Below are positions 12,228 to 20,410 of a stretch of 64,000 nt of DNA, one piece after another. The translations under genes and the position numbers were made by a program. Below the pieces are notes generated by a model. That model did not search any database. It was not told the DNA's origin and was given only the letters and a program-made list of their open reading frames with translations. Source of the DNA: Indioceanicola profundi (GTDB lineage Bacteria > Pseudomonadota > Alphaproteobacteria > Azospirillales > Azospirillaceae); NCBI RefSeq assembly GCF_003568845.1, contig NZ_CP030126.1:2135001-2199000 (forward strand). Reading direction: 5' to 3'. How positions within the stretch are numbered: position 1 is the first letter of the stretch; the number at the start of each line of letters is the position of its first letter.

Positions 12228-13178
12228 ATGATTGAAGCGGTGATGATCTGGAACGAGCCGAACAACAAGTCCCATTGGGACATCGAGCTCGACAGCGACT
12301 GGGCGATGTTCGCCGAGACCGCGATCGCCGCCGGCAAGGCCGTGAAGTCCGTAGCGCCGAACCTGCCCCGCGTGCTGGGCGGCATGTCCCCGATCGACGC
12401 CAATTTCGTCCGCAACCTGCAGGGCCGGGGCGTGCTGGACCATGTGGACGCCGTGGCGGTGCATGGTTTCCCGCTGGACTGGAATCACTGGCAGATCCAG
12501 GAATGGCCGAACCGTATCCAGGAGATCCGCGACGTCACCAGTCTGCCGATCTGGGTGTCGGAAGTCGGTATCTCCACCTTCGGGGCGGAGGAGGTGCAGG
12601 AGTTCGGGCTGCACAAGACGGCGGAGCTGCTGATCGGGCAGGTGCCGCGCATCCACTGGTACAGCCTGTTCGACCTGCCCAAGGCATGGCCCGCCACCAC
12701 CCGCCACCGCGAGGCGGAGGGGTCCAGCTACTACCGTCACTTCTATATGGGCCTCTTCCGTGAGGACGGCACGCCGAAGATCGCCGCCAAGCACTTCAGC
12801 CAGTATGCACCGGAGATGGGTGTCTGCCAGTGGTTCCATTTCGAGGACCACCGGCTGGACGAAGCGGTGAAGCGGATGAAGGAGCTGGGCATCACCTATC
12901 TGCGCACCGGCCTGTCCTGGGCGGACTATTACCGGCCGGGTGCGCTGGACTGGTTCGACCGGCAGATGGATGCGCTGAAGGACTTCGACGTGACCGTCAC
13001 CTATTGCTTCACGCCGGAGCACAAGGGCATCGATCCGCATTACACCAGCCCGCCCAAGGACCCGGAGGAGTTCGCCGCCTTTTGTGCGGAGATGACCGAG
13101 CGCTATGCCAGCCACATCAAGCCGGAGTTCCAGGGAGGGGTGGCGAGCCGGTCCCGCCTCGCGCCCACGCCTGCGTGA
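12228..13178 (+). CDS. Glycoside hydrolase, TIM barrel, circularly permuted
   Basis: A 316-aa protein that resembles a clan GH-A hydrolase (beta-xylosidase/GH39-like). The protein begins with what is normally the middle of the barrel: MIEAVMIWNEPNN places the putative acid/base E10 in WNEPN, and WVSEVGISTFG places the nucleophile E112. What is normally the N-terminal third is found at the C terminus (about 205-297: ITYLRTGLSWADYYRPGALD, then VTVTYCFTPEHKG, then PPKDPEEFAAFC). The tail then leads naturally back into residue 1, so the order of strands is rotated. It has no signal peptide, so it is cytoplasmic, which is odd for a degradative hydrolase and suggests a biosynthetic or trimming role. 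Its stop overlaps the GTG of the deacetylase gene. Confidence 0.75.
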   Translation: MIEAVMIWNEPNNKSHWDIELDSDWAMFAETAIAAGKAVKSVAPNLPRVLGGMSPIDANFVRNLQGRGVLDHVDAVAVHGFPLDWNHWQIQEWPNRIQEIRDVTSLPIWVSEVGISTFGAEEVQEFGLHKTAELLIGQVPRIHWYSLFDLPKAWPATTRHREAEGSSYYRHFYMGLFREDGTPKIAAKHFSQYAPEMGVCQWFHFEDHRLDEAVKRMKELGITYLRTGLSWADYYRPGALDWFDRQMDALKDFDVTVTYCFTPEHKGIDPHYTSPPKDPEEFAAFCAEMTERYASHIKPEFQGGVASRSRLAPTPA

Positions 13179-14047
13179 ACCCCGCCGCTACTCCGCGCAA
13201 TGCCGCCCTGGCCCTCCGTTTTCTGAAGGAGTTGGGGCCGGGCGGCCCGCCAGTGCTGGATGCCCGCCGCGTCGCCATCGTCGCTGCCCATCCGGACGAT
13301 GAGACGGTCGGGCTGGGCGGTCAGCTCAACCGCCTCTCCGGCGTGCGGATCATCCATGTTACCGACGGCGCGCCGGCGGACCTGATGGACGCCCGGTCCC
13401 ATGGCTGTGACACGCGGGAGGAATATGCCGCCCTGCGCCAGGAAGAGCTGGAGGGCGCCATGGCGCTTGCGGGCATCCCGCCCGCGCGTCTGATCCCACT
13501 GGGCGTCGCCGACCAGGAGGCGAGCTTCGTCATGGCCGGGCTGGCCCAGCGCTTGGCCGACCTGATCGATGGCGGCGACGTGGGCTGCATCATCACCCAC
13601 CCTTATGAGGGCGGGCACCCGGACCACGATGCCGCCTGCTTCGCGACCCACGCGGCGGCGGAGCTGTTGCGGCAACGCGGACTGTCGGTTCCAGCATTGC
13701 TGGAGATGACCAGCTATCACGCCGCCCCAGGCGGCGAAGGGCTGGAGACTGGACGTTTCCTACCTACCCCGGGTGCCGGTCCGCAGGCGGTTTTGCCGCT
13801 GGATACGGATGGACGGGCGCAGAAGCGGCGGCTGTTCGCCGCCTTCGCCAGCCAGAGCGCCGTACTGAACCAGTTCACCACGGCGGATGAACGGCTGCGT
13901 GCCGCCCCGCGCTACGACTTCCTGGAGCCGCCCCATCCCGGCCGGCTCTGGTACGAGAACTTCCCCTGGGGCTACGATGGCCGGACTTGGCGGGACAGGG
14001 CGGCCGAAGCCGTCGCCCAACTGGAACTGGAAGCGCCGCCATGGTGA
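13175..14047 (+). CDS. PIG-L family N-acetylglucosamine deacetylase-like protein
   Basis: A 290-aa zinc-dependent deacetylase of the PIG-L/MshB/BshB superfamily. The metal motif AHPDDE is at about 38-43, and HPYEGGHPDHDAA supplies the second His cluster near 143. Family members remove acetyl groups from GlcNAc linked to inositol (PIG-L, MshB) or malate (BshB). The GTG at 13175 overlaps the stop of the hydrolase gene (GTGA); it is the only plausible start before the conserved core, though no strong ribosome site precedes it. Given inositol-phosphate synthase and GT4 genes in the same run, an inositol-linked N-acetylated sugar is the best guess for the substrate. Confidence 0.87.
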   Translation: MNPAATPRNAALALRFLKELGPGGPPVLDARRVAIVAAHPDDETVGLGGQLNRLSGVRIIHVTDGAPADLMDARSHGCDTREEYAALRQEELEGAMALAGIPPARLIPLGVADQEASFVMAGLAQRLADLIDGGDVGCIITHPYEGGHPDHDAACFATHAAAELLRQRGLSVPALLEMTSYHAAPGGEGLETGRFLPTPGAGPQAVLPLDTDGRAQKRRLFAAFASQSAVLNQFTTADERLRAAPRYDFLEPPHPGRLWYENFPWGYDGRTWRDRAAEAVAQLELEAPPW

Positions 14048-14152
14048 GGATGGATCGGACAGGCCACGCTGGACCAGCCCCACTCTGCTGCCACGGGCAC
14101 GCAATAGGGGTTTCCGGACCCATGTACAGCTGGCTTTGCCCCTCCTCCCTCA

Positions 14153-14170
14153 TCCCGGCGAAAGCCGGGA
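14153..14170. repeat. Extragenic palindrome with GAAA loop, TCCCGGC type
   Basis: TCCCGGC and GCCGGGA enclose a GAAA loop in the gap between the PIG-L and GT4 genes. It is followed by more inverted GC-rich sequence up to about 14222. The core matches the palindrome at 6359-6386. There is no T-run. Confidence 0.5.
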
Positions 14171-14282
14171 CCCAGGGGCGGCACGCACCGCCCCCGGGAC
14201 TCCTGGGGCCCGGCTTTCCCTGGAATAACGGGGGGACGGGAAGGATTTTTGCCTATCATGCAAGTGGGCGCGGAGAGTGAAC

Positions 14283-15359
14283 ATGACCAACCGCCCCCTC
14301 ACAATCCTCCAGGTCGCCTACCCCCTCGCCCCCGTCGGGCCGGACACGGTGGGCGGGGCGGAGCAGATCCTGTACTGGCTGGACCGCGGGCTGGTTGAAC
14401 GCGGACACCGCTCGCTGGTGGTCGCGGCGGAGGGATCGCGGCCGGCGGGGGAGCTGCTGCCCGTTCCCGCGCATGGCGGCACGCTGGACGACGCCGTCAA
14501 GGCCGAGGCACAGGCCGCGCATCGGAAGGCCATCCTGCGGGCGCTGGACCGGCATCCGGTGGATCTGGTGCATCTGCACGGGATCGACGCACTGGATTAC
14601 CTGCCCCCGCCGGGCGTGCCAGTGGTGATCACGCTCCACCTGCCGCCGGACTGGTATCCGCCGGGCATCTGGAATCTGGACAGGCCCGGCACATGGCTGG
14701 TGCCGGTGTCCGAAAGCCAGCGCAGACAATGCCCGGACAGCCCTTCCCTGCTGCCGCCGGTGCCGAACGGCGTGCCGGTGGACGATCTCGCCTGGACTGG
14801 ACGCAAGGCGGGCTTCACGGCGGCGCTGGGGCGCATCTGCCCGGAAAAGGGCTTCGAACATGCCATCGAGGCCGCCAAGCGGGCCGATGTTCCGATGATC
14901 CTGGCGGGCCGGGTCTATCCCTATGAATGGCACCAGCAGTATTTCAGCACCGTGCTCTCTCCGGCGCTTGACCGGCGGCGGCGCTATGCCGGGCCGCTGG
15001 GATTCCGCGCCAAGCGCCGGCTGATGGGGATGGCCGCCGCCGTGCTGGTGCCCAGCCTGTGCGAGGAGACCAGCAGCCTGGTCGCTATGGAGGCGCTGGC
15101 CTGCGGCACCCCCGTCATCGCTTTCCCCAACGGTGCCCTGCCGGAGGTGGTGGAGGATGGCGTCACCGGCTGGCTGGTTCCCAATGCCAAGGCCATGGCC
15201 GATGCCATCCACCGGGCCGGCCGCATCGATCCGGAGGCCTGCCGCGCCGGCGCCCGCGCCCGCTTCTCCCCCGGCGCCATGGTGGACGGCTATCTGGGCG
15301 CCTACGCCACCGCGCTGCGCGGCTCTAACCTGGCCGGAGCGTCCCAGGGGGCGGCATGA
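14283..15359 (+). CDS. Glycosyltransferase family 4 (MshA/BshA-like fold)
   Basis: A 358-aa GT-B enzyme. The N-terminal acceptor-side domain has VGGAEQILYWLDRGLVERGH. The C-terminal donor domain has GRICPEKGFEHAIEAAKR and the E-x7-E type motif within CEETSSLVAMEALACG, followed by TPVIAFPNGALPEVV, typical of retaining GT4 enzymes. The start is taken at ATG 14283 with GGAG 7 nt upstream; a GTG at 14277 is possible. It is separated from the deacetylase by 235 nt that include a palindromic repeat, so a second promoter is possible. The stop overlaps the acyltransferase start (ATGA). GT4 enzymes make the GlcNAc-inositol or GlcNAc-malate links in mycothiol and bacillithiol; the same step here is inference. 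Confidence 0.88.
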   Translation: MTNRPLTILQVAYPLAPVGPDTVGGAEQILYWLDRGLVERGHRSLVVAAEGSRPAGELLPVPAHGGTLDDAVKAEAQAAHRKAILRALDRHPVDLVHLHGIDALDYLPPPGVPVVITLHLPPDWYPPGIWNLDRPGTWLVPVSESQRRQCPDSPSLLPPVPNGVPVDDLAWTGRKAGFTAALGRICPEKGFEHAIEAAKRADVPMILAGRVYPYEWHQQYFSTVLSPALDRRRRYAGPLGFRAKRRLMGMAAAVLVPSLCEETSSLVAMEALACGTPVIAFPNGALPEVVEDGVTGWLVPNAKAMADAIHRAGRIDPEACRAGARARFSPGAMVDGYLGAYATALRGSNLAGASQGAA

Positions 15360-16336
15360 GCGACGTGCCGAGCCTGGAACTGCATGCCGGGGTGGCCGGC
15401 CTGCGCGGGTTGGAGCGGGAATGGTGGGAGCTGTGGCGGCAGGACGATCAGGCCACCGCCTTCCAGTCCCCTGCCTGGCTGATCCCCTGGGCCGAGGCAT
15501 TCCAGCCGGATGCCGCCTTCGCGGCCTGCCTGCGCCGCGAAGGGGCCGTCGCCGCCATCCTGCCGATGTTCGTGTTCGAGGAGGACGGGCCACGCCGGCT
15601 GCTGCCGCTGGGCGCCGGCACCACGGACTGGCTTGGTCCCGTCTGCCGGCCCGATGCCCGGCCCATAGACCTCGCCACGCTGCTGGCCGAGGTGGCGCTG
15701 GACAGGGGCGTGGAGCAAGCGGACCTGCCCCAGCTTTCCCCCGGCAGCCTGCTTGCCCGGGCCGTGGCCCCGCCGGGCTGGCGGGCGGAGCGGGCGGCCG
15801 GCACGCCCAGCCCGGCGGTGGACCTGCCGGCGGATCTGCCCAAATCCCTGCGCCAGAACCTCCGCACCGCCCGCAACCGGCTGGAGCGCACCGGCCGGGT
15901 GGAGATCGCGCAGGCCGGCGGCGAGAGCCTGACGGCGGCCATCGAGCGGCTGTTCGACCTGCATGCCGCCCGGTGGGACGGGGATGGCGGCGGCGTCCTG
16001 GCCGATCCCGCCGTGCGCCGGTTCCACCAACTGGCGGCCGGCGAGCTGGAGCGGGCCGGGCTGCTACGCCTCTACACGCTGGCGCTGGACGGGAACGTGA
16101 TCGCGGCCCTGCATGGGCTCAGGGCCAAGGGCCGCTTCCATTACTATATCGGAGGCTACGACCCGGCGCATGAGCATGGCAGCCCCGGCAACCTGTTGAT
16201 CGCCCACGCGCTGGAGCAGGCCACGGCCGACGGATGCCGCCTGTTCGACTTCCTGCGCGGGCAGGAGGATTACAAATACCGCTGGGGCGCCACGGACCGG
16301 GAAAGCGTCAGCGTCACCATGCGGGCCGTAGGTTGA
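15356..16336 (+). CDS. CelD/BcsL-type GNAT acyltransferase (Acetyltransf_6, FemAB-like)
   Basis: A 326-aa protein of the double-GNAT Acetyltransf_6 family related to FemAB aminoacyl transferases. The N-terminal part has FQSPAWLIPWAEAF. Near residue 160 is SLRQNLRTARNRLER. The C-terminal part has HYYIGGYDPAHEHGSPG, then LFDFLRGQEDYKYRWGA, which is diagnostic. These proteins are common in exopolysaccharide clusters. It overlaps the GT4 stop. Coming after a deacetylase that frees an amine, it could add an acyl or aminoacyl group to that amine; this is inference only. Confidence 0.85.
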   Translation: MSDVPSLELHAGVAGLRGLEREWWELWRQDDQATAFQSPAWLIPWAEAFQPDAAFAACLRREGAVAAILPMFVFEEDGPRRLLPLGAGTTDWLGPVCRPDARPIDLATLLAEVALDRGVEQADLPQLSPGSLLARAVAPPGWRAERAAGTPSPAVDLPADLPKSLRQNLRTARNRLERTGRVEIAQAGGESLTAAIERLFDLHAARWDGDGGGVLADPAVRRFHQLAAGELERAGLLRLYTLALDGNVIAALHGLRAKGRFHYYIGGYDPAHEHGSPGNLLIAHALEQATADGCRLFDFLRGQEDYKYRWGATDRESVSVTMRAVG

Positions 16337-16410
16337 GAGCACCCCTCTTCCCGATAGGGAGAGGAACACCGGCGCGCCATGTCCCCTTCGAAGAAGTCCG
16401 GAGCCCTGCC

Positions 16411-17217
16411 ATGCCCCCGTCCCTTCCCCCTGTCGGTATCCGCTGGACCGTCGGCGATGTGAGTGAGCGCGGGTTCCGGGCATTGCGGCTGGCGATCCTG
16501 GGCGCGCGGCGGGTGTTCGGGCCGGAGGCCGCCTATGCGGTTGTGGTGAACTCCCTCCCGGTGGCGGAGGCGCGCCGGCGGACCGGCGAGGTGCCGGGCG
16601 AGGTCGAATGGCTGCCGGCCGGCGATCTGCCGGCCGATCTCGCCGCCTTCCTGGATGAGGGCATGGCGGAGGGGGTGGCCTGGAAGCTGGCCCCGCTCCG
16701 CCTCTTCCCCGACCGGTGGGAGCTGGCCTTCGACAACGACCTGATCCTGTGGAGCATGCCGCCCTCCATCGCCGGCTGGCTGGAGCGGCGGGAGGGGCAG
16801 GCCTGCGTGCTGGCCCAGGATGTGGAGCGGGCGCTGGGCGGGTTCGAGGCGATCTGCGGACCGGAGAACCTCAACACCGGCATCCGCGGCTTCCCGCCGG
16901 GCTACGATCTGGGCGCGGCGCTAGCGGAAACGCTCCGCGCCCACCCCCTCCACCTTGCGGGCGAGCTGGATGAGCAGGGCCTGCAGGTCGCAGCGCTCCA
17001 GCGGGAGGTGCCGCCGGTCGTGGTGACGGTGGAGGAGGTCTCCATCTGCTCCCCCTTCTGGCCGAAGCGGCCGGTGCTGGGCACCTGCGGCGCGCATTTC
17101 GTTGGGCTCAACGCGCGGTCCCTGCCCTGGACCTGGTACGACCGCCCGGCAAGCGACTGCCAGAACGAGAACTTCGACAATTGGGCGGCGGAGATCGCCC
17201 GCCGCATGGGCGCGTAG
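16411..17217 (+). CDS. Unknown protein, possibly a nucleotide-sugar-using enzyme
   Basis: A 268-aa soluble protein that ends the nine-gene run, 74 nt after the acyltransferase. I do not recognise the family. It has a DxD-like segment (ELAFDNDLILWSMP, near 100-113), a NTGIRGFPPGYDL segment, and a C-terminal CGAHFVGLNARSLPWTWYD. The DxD-like motif, early Arg-rich strand region and size are compatible with a GT-A glycosyltransferase, but this is weak. The ATG at 16411 is preceded by 'GTCCGGAGCCCTGCC', where GGAG gives acceptable spacing. Confidence 0.6.
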   Translation: MPPSLPPVGIRWTVGDVSERGFRALRLAILGARRVFGPEAAYAVVVNSLPVAEARRRTGEVPGEVEWLPAGDLPADLAAFLDEGMAEGVAWKLAPLRLFPDRWELAFDNDLILWSMPPSIAGWLERREGQACVLAQDVERALGGFEAICGPENLNTGIRGFPPGYDLGAALAETLRAHPLHLAGELDEQGLQVAALQREVPPVVVTVEEVSICSPFWPKRPVLGTCGAHFVGLNARSLPWTWYDRPASDCQNENFDNWAAEIARRMGA

Positions 17218-17250
17218 GAACGCCGCCCCTCCCGCCATCCGGCCGCAATG

Positions 17251-17278
17251 AAAAAGGCCCGGGCGCATGGCCCGGACC
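17251..17278 (-). terminator. dps terminator
   Basis: On the minus strand a 9-bp stem (17256-17264 with 17270-17278, one G-T pair) with a 5-nt loop is followed by TTTTT. It lies 28 nt past the dps stop and is also in place to separate the convergent cluster gene ending at 17217. Confidence 0.85.
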
Positions 17279-17305
17279 TCTTTCCAGCATCGGCGGTCGG
17301 CAGGA

Positions 17306-17821
17306 TTACAGGGAGGCGCGCAGCATCCAGGCGGCCTTCTCATGATAGGCCATGCGCTGGTTCATCAGATCCTCGGTTACCGTGTCGCCGGCGTCCTGGG
17401 CGATGGCGACCACCTCGCGGCAGGCGCGGGTGACAAGCTCGTTGTCACGGACGAGCTGGCGGACCATCTCGTCGGCCGAGGGCACGCCGTGCTCATCCTC
17501 GATGCTGGTCAGCTTCAGGAACTGGGACAGGCTGCCGGGGGAGAAGTGGCCCAGGGCGCGGATGCGCTCGGCCAGCTCGTCCACCGCATCGGTCAGGTCC
17601 TCATACTGGTCCTGGAACATCTCATGCAGGCTGTGGAAATGGTGCCCGGTGACATTCCAGTGGAAGCCGTGCGTCTTTCCAAGCAGGGTATAGGTATCCG
17701 CCAGCACCCTGGCCAGCCCTTCCGCCAGCGCCTTGCGCTTCTCGTCGGCGAGGCCGGTCTGCACAGGCAGCGCCTCATTGGATGGCGGCGTGCGCTGGGT
17801 GTCGGTCGTCATGGAGTCCAT
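17306..17821 (-). CDS. dps: Dps-type ferritin-like DNA-binding/iron-storage protein
   Basis: A 171-aa Dps family protein. Dodecameric Dps oxidises and stores iron, detoxifies peroxide and protects DNA in stress. The di-iron-site region is visible as KTHGFHWNVTGHHFHSLHEM (about 50-69) followed by an acidic DLTDAVDELAER helix. The N-terminal tail (MDSMTTDTQRTPPSNEALP) is short and not strongly basic. The first ATG (17821) has GGAGG 5 nt upstream, which decides the start. The upstream leader (17866-17891) contains an 8-bp hairpin. It is a single-gene unit with its own terminator. Confidence 0.93.
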   Translation of the reverse strand: MDSMTTDTQRTPPSNEALPVQTGLADEKRKALAEGLARVLADTYTLLGKTHGFHWNVTGHHFHSLHEMFQDQYEDLTDAVDELAERIRALGHFSPGSLSQFLKLTSIEDEHGVPSADEMVRQLVRDNELVTRACREVVAIAQDAGDTVTEDLMNQRMAYHEKAAWMLRASL

Positions 17822-17964
17822 CGGGTCCTCCGAATCTCTTCAGGAAAAGGATCGTGAAAAGCAACAGGCCGGAACGACAATCGTCCGGCCTGCCTTCACA
17901 ACACCCTGAATTCGGTTCGGTTGCGCCCTGGCCCCGAGGCGAAGGAGCTTTTCCGGGGCAGCCC

Positions 17965-18447
17965 CTATCCGGCCGCGCGGATCAGGTCGGCCCGCCGCGG
18001 CACCATGACCAGCGCATCACCCTCGATCACCACCTTGCCCAGCACCGTGCACATGGTGGACAGATTCAGCCGCGCCTTTTCCGGATCGATGCCTGTGACG
18101 GTCACGGTGGTGGTCACCGTCTCCCCGATGCGGACGGGAGCACGGAATTTCAGGTTTTGGGACAGGTAGATGCAGCCCGGCCCGGGAAGCCGGGTGCCCA
18201 GCACCGTGGTGATGAAGCAGGCCGACAGCATGCCGTGGGCGATGCGGCCCTTGAACGGCGTCTCCCGCGCATATTCCTCGTTCAGGTGCATCGGATTGGT
18301 GTCGCCGGAGATGCCGGCAAACATCACGATGTCCGTCTCCGTGATCGTGCGGGCATAGACGCCCTTCATGCCCACGCTCAGATCCTCCAGGCAATAGCCG
18401 GTGAGGTCGGCGGGGTCCATGCCGGTACGGCGGCGGATTTCGTCCAT
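17965..18447 (-). CDS. MaoC-like (R)-specific enoyl-CoA hydratase
   Basis: A 160-aa hot-dog-fold protein. The hydratase-2 motif is present: TDIVMFAGISGDTNPMHLNE supplies the catalytic Asp and His about 5 residues apart (near 58-63), followed by GRIAHGML. Such enzymes hydrate trans-2-enoyl-CoA to (R)-3-hydroxyacyl-CoA, often feeding PHA synthesis (PhaJ), or act in other acyl-CoA pathways. Length is slightly above PhaJ (about 135-155). The start is taken at ATG 18447; ATG 18420 is an alternative without a ribosome site. It is divergent from the hydrolase at 18601. Confidence 0.88.
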   Translation of the reverse strand: MDEIRRRTGMDPADLTGYCLEDLSVGMKGVYARTITETDIVMFAGISGDTNPMHLNEEYARETPFKGRIAHGMLSACFITTVLGTRLPGPGCIYLSQNLKFRAPVRIGETVTTTVTVTGIDPEKARLNLSTMCTVLGKVVIEGDALVMVPRRADLIRAAG

Positions 18448-18600
18448 GGCTCTGCGGGTCCTGGCTGCATGACGGGCACACCCCGAAAGTGTGCGGCGCA
18501 CACAATACGTCCGGCCGGGCACGAGGGTCAAATGCCTGCCCTTGCGCTTCCGCTCCGCCCGCAACTACCCTGACCGCCCCCCAATCGAAGGTAAGCATCC

Positions 18601-19575
18601 GTGCCGATAATCGCCGATCCCCGCCCGGTCGCCGGAGCTGTGCCCTATGCCGGCTGGCAGTGCTCCCGCCTTACCCAGCCGGACGGTCACCATATCCGGA
18701 TTGCGGCCTGGAAGGAGATGCCGTCCGGCAGGCCCCGCGGCACCGTCCTGCTTCTGACCGGCCGCAGCGAGACGCTGGAGAAGTACGGGGAGCAGGCGGC
18801 CGACTGGACGGCCCGCGGCTTCCACACTGTTGGAATGGACTGGCGCGGCCAGGGCGGATCGTCCCGCTATCTGGACAACCGGCACAAGGGCCATGTGCCG
18901 GATTTCCGGATCTTCATGGACGATCTGGACCGCGCCATCGTCGAGCTTCTGCCCACCGGTACGCCGCAGCCGGTGATCGGTTTCGCCCACAGCATGGGCG
19001 GACATGTGCTGCTGCGCCATGTGGCGGAGCGGGCGCATCCCTTCGCCGGCGTGATCCTGTCCGCCCCGATGCTCGGCATCCGCACCGCACCGCTTCCGGA
19101 ACCGGTGGCGCGCCGGCTCGCCGCCTGGATGGTCGCACGGGGGAAAGGCGGGGACTATGCGCTCCGCCAGACGGACTGGATCGCCGCCGAGCCCACTTTC
19201 GAGAAGAACCCGCTGACCTCCGACCCGGTGCGCTTCCTGATCGGTCACAATTGCTATGCCGCCGATCCCGCGCTGGCCATGGGTGGGGCCACCTGGGGCT
19301 GGCTGGACGCCGCCTTCCGGTCCATGGCCGAGCTGTTCGCACCGGGGAAGCTGGAAAAGGTGGAGGTTCCCGTCCTGATGATGACGGCCAGGGCGGACCG
19401 GATCGTGCGGGTGGACCGGCACGAGCGGGCGATCCGCCACCTGAAGCATGGCCGGCGGACGATCTATCCTCTAGCCCGGCACGAGCTGATGATGGAGACC
19501 GACAGCATTCGCAATGCCGTTTGGATGGATATTGACGCCTTCCTGGCGGAGTTGACGGTTCAGGCCGGTACGTAG
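18601..19575 (+). CDS. Alpha/beta hydrolase, lysophospholipase/monoacylglycerol lipase-like
   Basis: A 324-aa serine hydrolase of the PldB/monoacylglycerol-lipase group. The nucleophile elbow is FAHSMGGH (Ser near 126). Asp lies in MTARADRIV near 265, and His in LARHELMME near 293. The start of the fold shows GTVLLLTGRSETLEKYGE and the oxyanion region DWRGQGGSSR. No signal peptide is visible, so it is cytoplasmic or membrane-associated. Translation starts at GTG 18601. It is monocistronic and convergent with phoH. Confidence 0.87.
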   Translation: MPIIADPRPVAGAVPYAGWQCSRLTQPDGHHIRIAAWKEMPSGRPRGTVLLLTGRSETLEKYGEQAADWTARGFHTVGMDWRGQGGSSRYLDNRHKGHVPDFRIFMDDLDRAIVELLPTGTPQPVIGFAHSMGGHVLLRHVAERAHPFAGVILSAPMLGIRTAPLPEPVARRLAAWMVARGKGGDYALRQTDWIAAEPTFEKNPLTSDPVRFLIGHNCYAADPALAMGGATWGWLDAAFRSMAELFAPGKLEKVEVPVLMMTARADRIVRVDRHERAIRHLKHGRRTIYPLARHELMMETDSIRNAVWMDIDAFLAELTVQAGT

Positions 19576-19621
19576 AACCGTGGGGGAGCCTGTCCCTCCC
19601 CCACGGGCATGCCGATGTCGG

Positions 19622-20365
19622 TCAGAGCACTGTCAGCATGCTGGCGACCAGCGGATGGCGGACGATGTCCGTATCGGCCAGCCGGACCACGGCGATGTTG
19701 TCCAGCGTCTCCACCCGGCGGGCGATGTCCGCAAGACCGGACAGGCCGTTCAGCAGGTCGGACTGGTCCGGGTCGCCGGTCAGCACCATGGTGGAATGCC
19801 AGCCCAGCCGGGTCAGCAGCATCTTGATCTGGGCATAGGTGCAGTTCTGCGCCTCGTCGATCACCACGAAGGCGTTGTTCAGGGTGCGCCCACGCATGAA
19901 GCCCACCGGCGCGATCTCAATGGTGCCGTCGGCCATCAGCGCCCGCAGCCGCTTGCCGCCCAGCCGGTCGGACAGGGCGTCGTAGAGCGGGCGCAGGAAG
20001 GGGGCCATCTTCTCGTTCATGTCGCCCGGCAGATAGCCGATGCTCTCCCCCGCCTCGATGGCCGGGCGGGAGAGGACGATGCGGTCCACACGGTTCGCAT
20101 CCAGCGCCTCCACGGCCGCGCTGATGGCCAGATAGGTCTTGCCGGTGCCGGCGGGGCCGAGGGCCAGGGTGAGATTGTGGGCGGCGATCGCCTCCATCAG
20201 CACCTTCTGGCCGGGGCTCTGCGGCTTGACCTTCCGTACATAGCTCTGCTCCCGACGCTCGGACCCCAGCGGGTCCCAGCCGCCATCGATCCCGGCAGAG
20301 CGGGGGAACAGGGGCCGGACCTTGCTGTCGGAAGAATTGGCGGCTTTAGGCTGGCGCTTGGCCAT
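19622..20365 (-). CDS. phoH: PhoH-like P-loop ATPase
   Basis: A 247-aa PhoH family protein. Walker A is LGPAGTGKTYLA at about 84-95; Walker B is FVVIDEAQN, followed by LTGDPDQ. PhoH proteins are phosphate-starvation-linked ATPases with proposed RNA helicase or nuclease-partner roles. No KH or PIN domain is fused. The ATG at 20365 has AGGAGAC upstream, which decides against the longer frame to 20455. The leader carries a strong terminator-like hairpin (see 20411-20441). It is not next to ybeY here. Confidence 0.9.
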   Translation of the reverse strand: MAKRQPKAANSSDSKVRPLFPRSAGIDGGWDPLGSERREQSYVRKVKPQSPGQKVLMEAIAAHNLTLALGPAGTGKTYLAISAAVEALDANRVDRIVLSRPAIEAGESIGYLPGDMNEKMAPFLRPLYDALSDRLGGKRLRALMADGTIEIAPVGFMRGRTLNNAFVVIDEAQNCTYAQIKMLLTRLGWHSTMVLTGDPDQSDLLNGLSGLADIARRVETLDNIAVVRLADTDIVRHPLVASMLTVL

Positions 20366-20410
20366 TCGCTGTCTCCTGTGTTGAGGCATCAGGGACTGAA
20401 CCGGCAACGA

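Noticed and set aside
8330-17217. Complete mycothiol biosynthesis cluster
   Set aside because: Ino1-, GT4- and PIG-L-type genes are present, but no MshC-like cysteine ligase is found and the extra genes (methyltransferase, hydrolase, CgeB-like enzyme) do not belong to that pathway.
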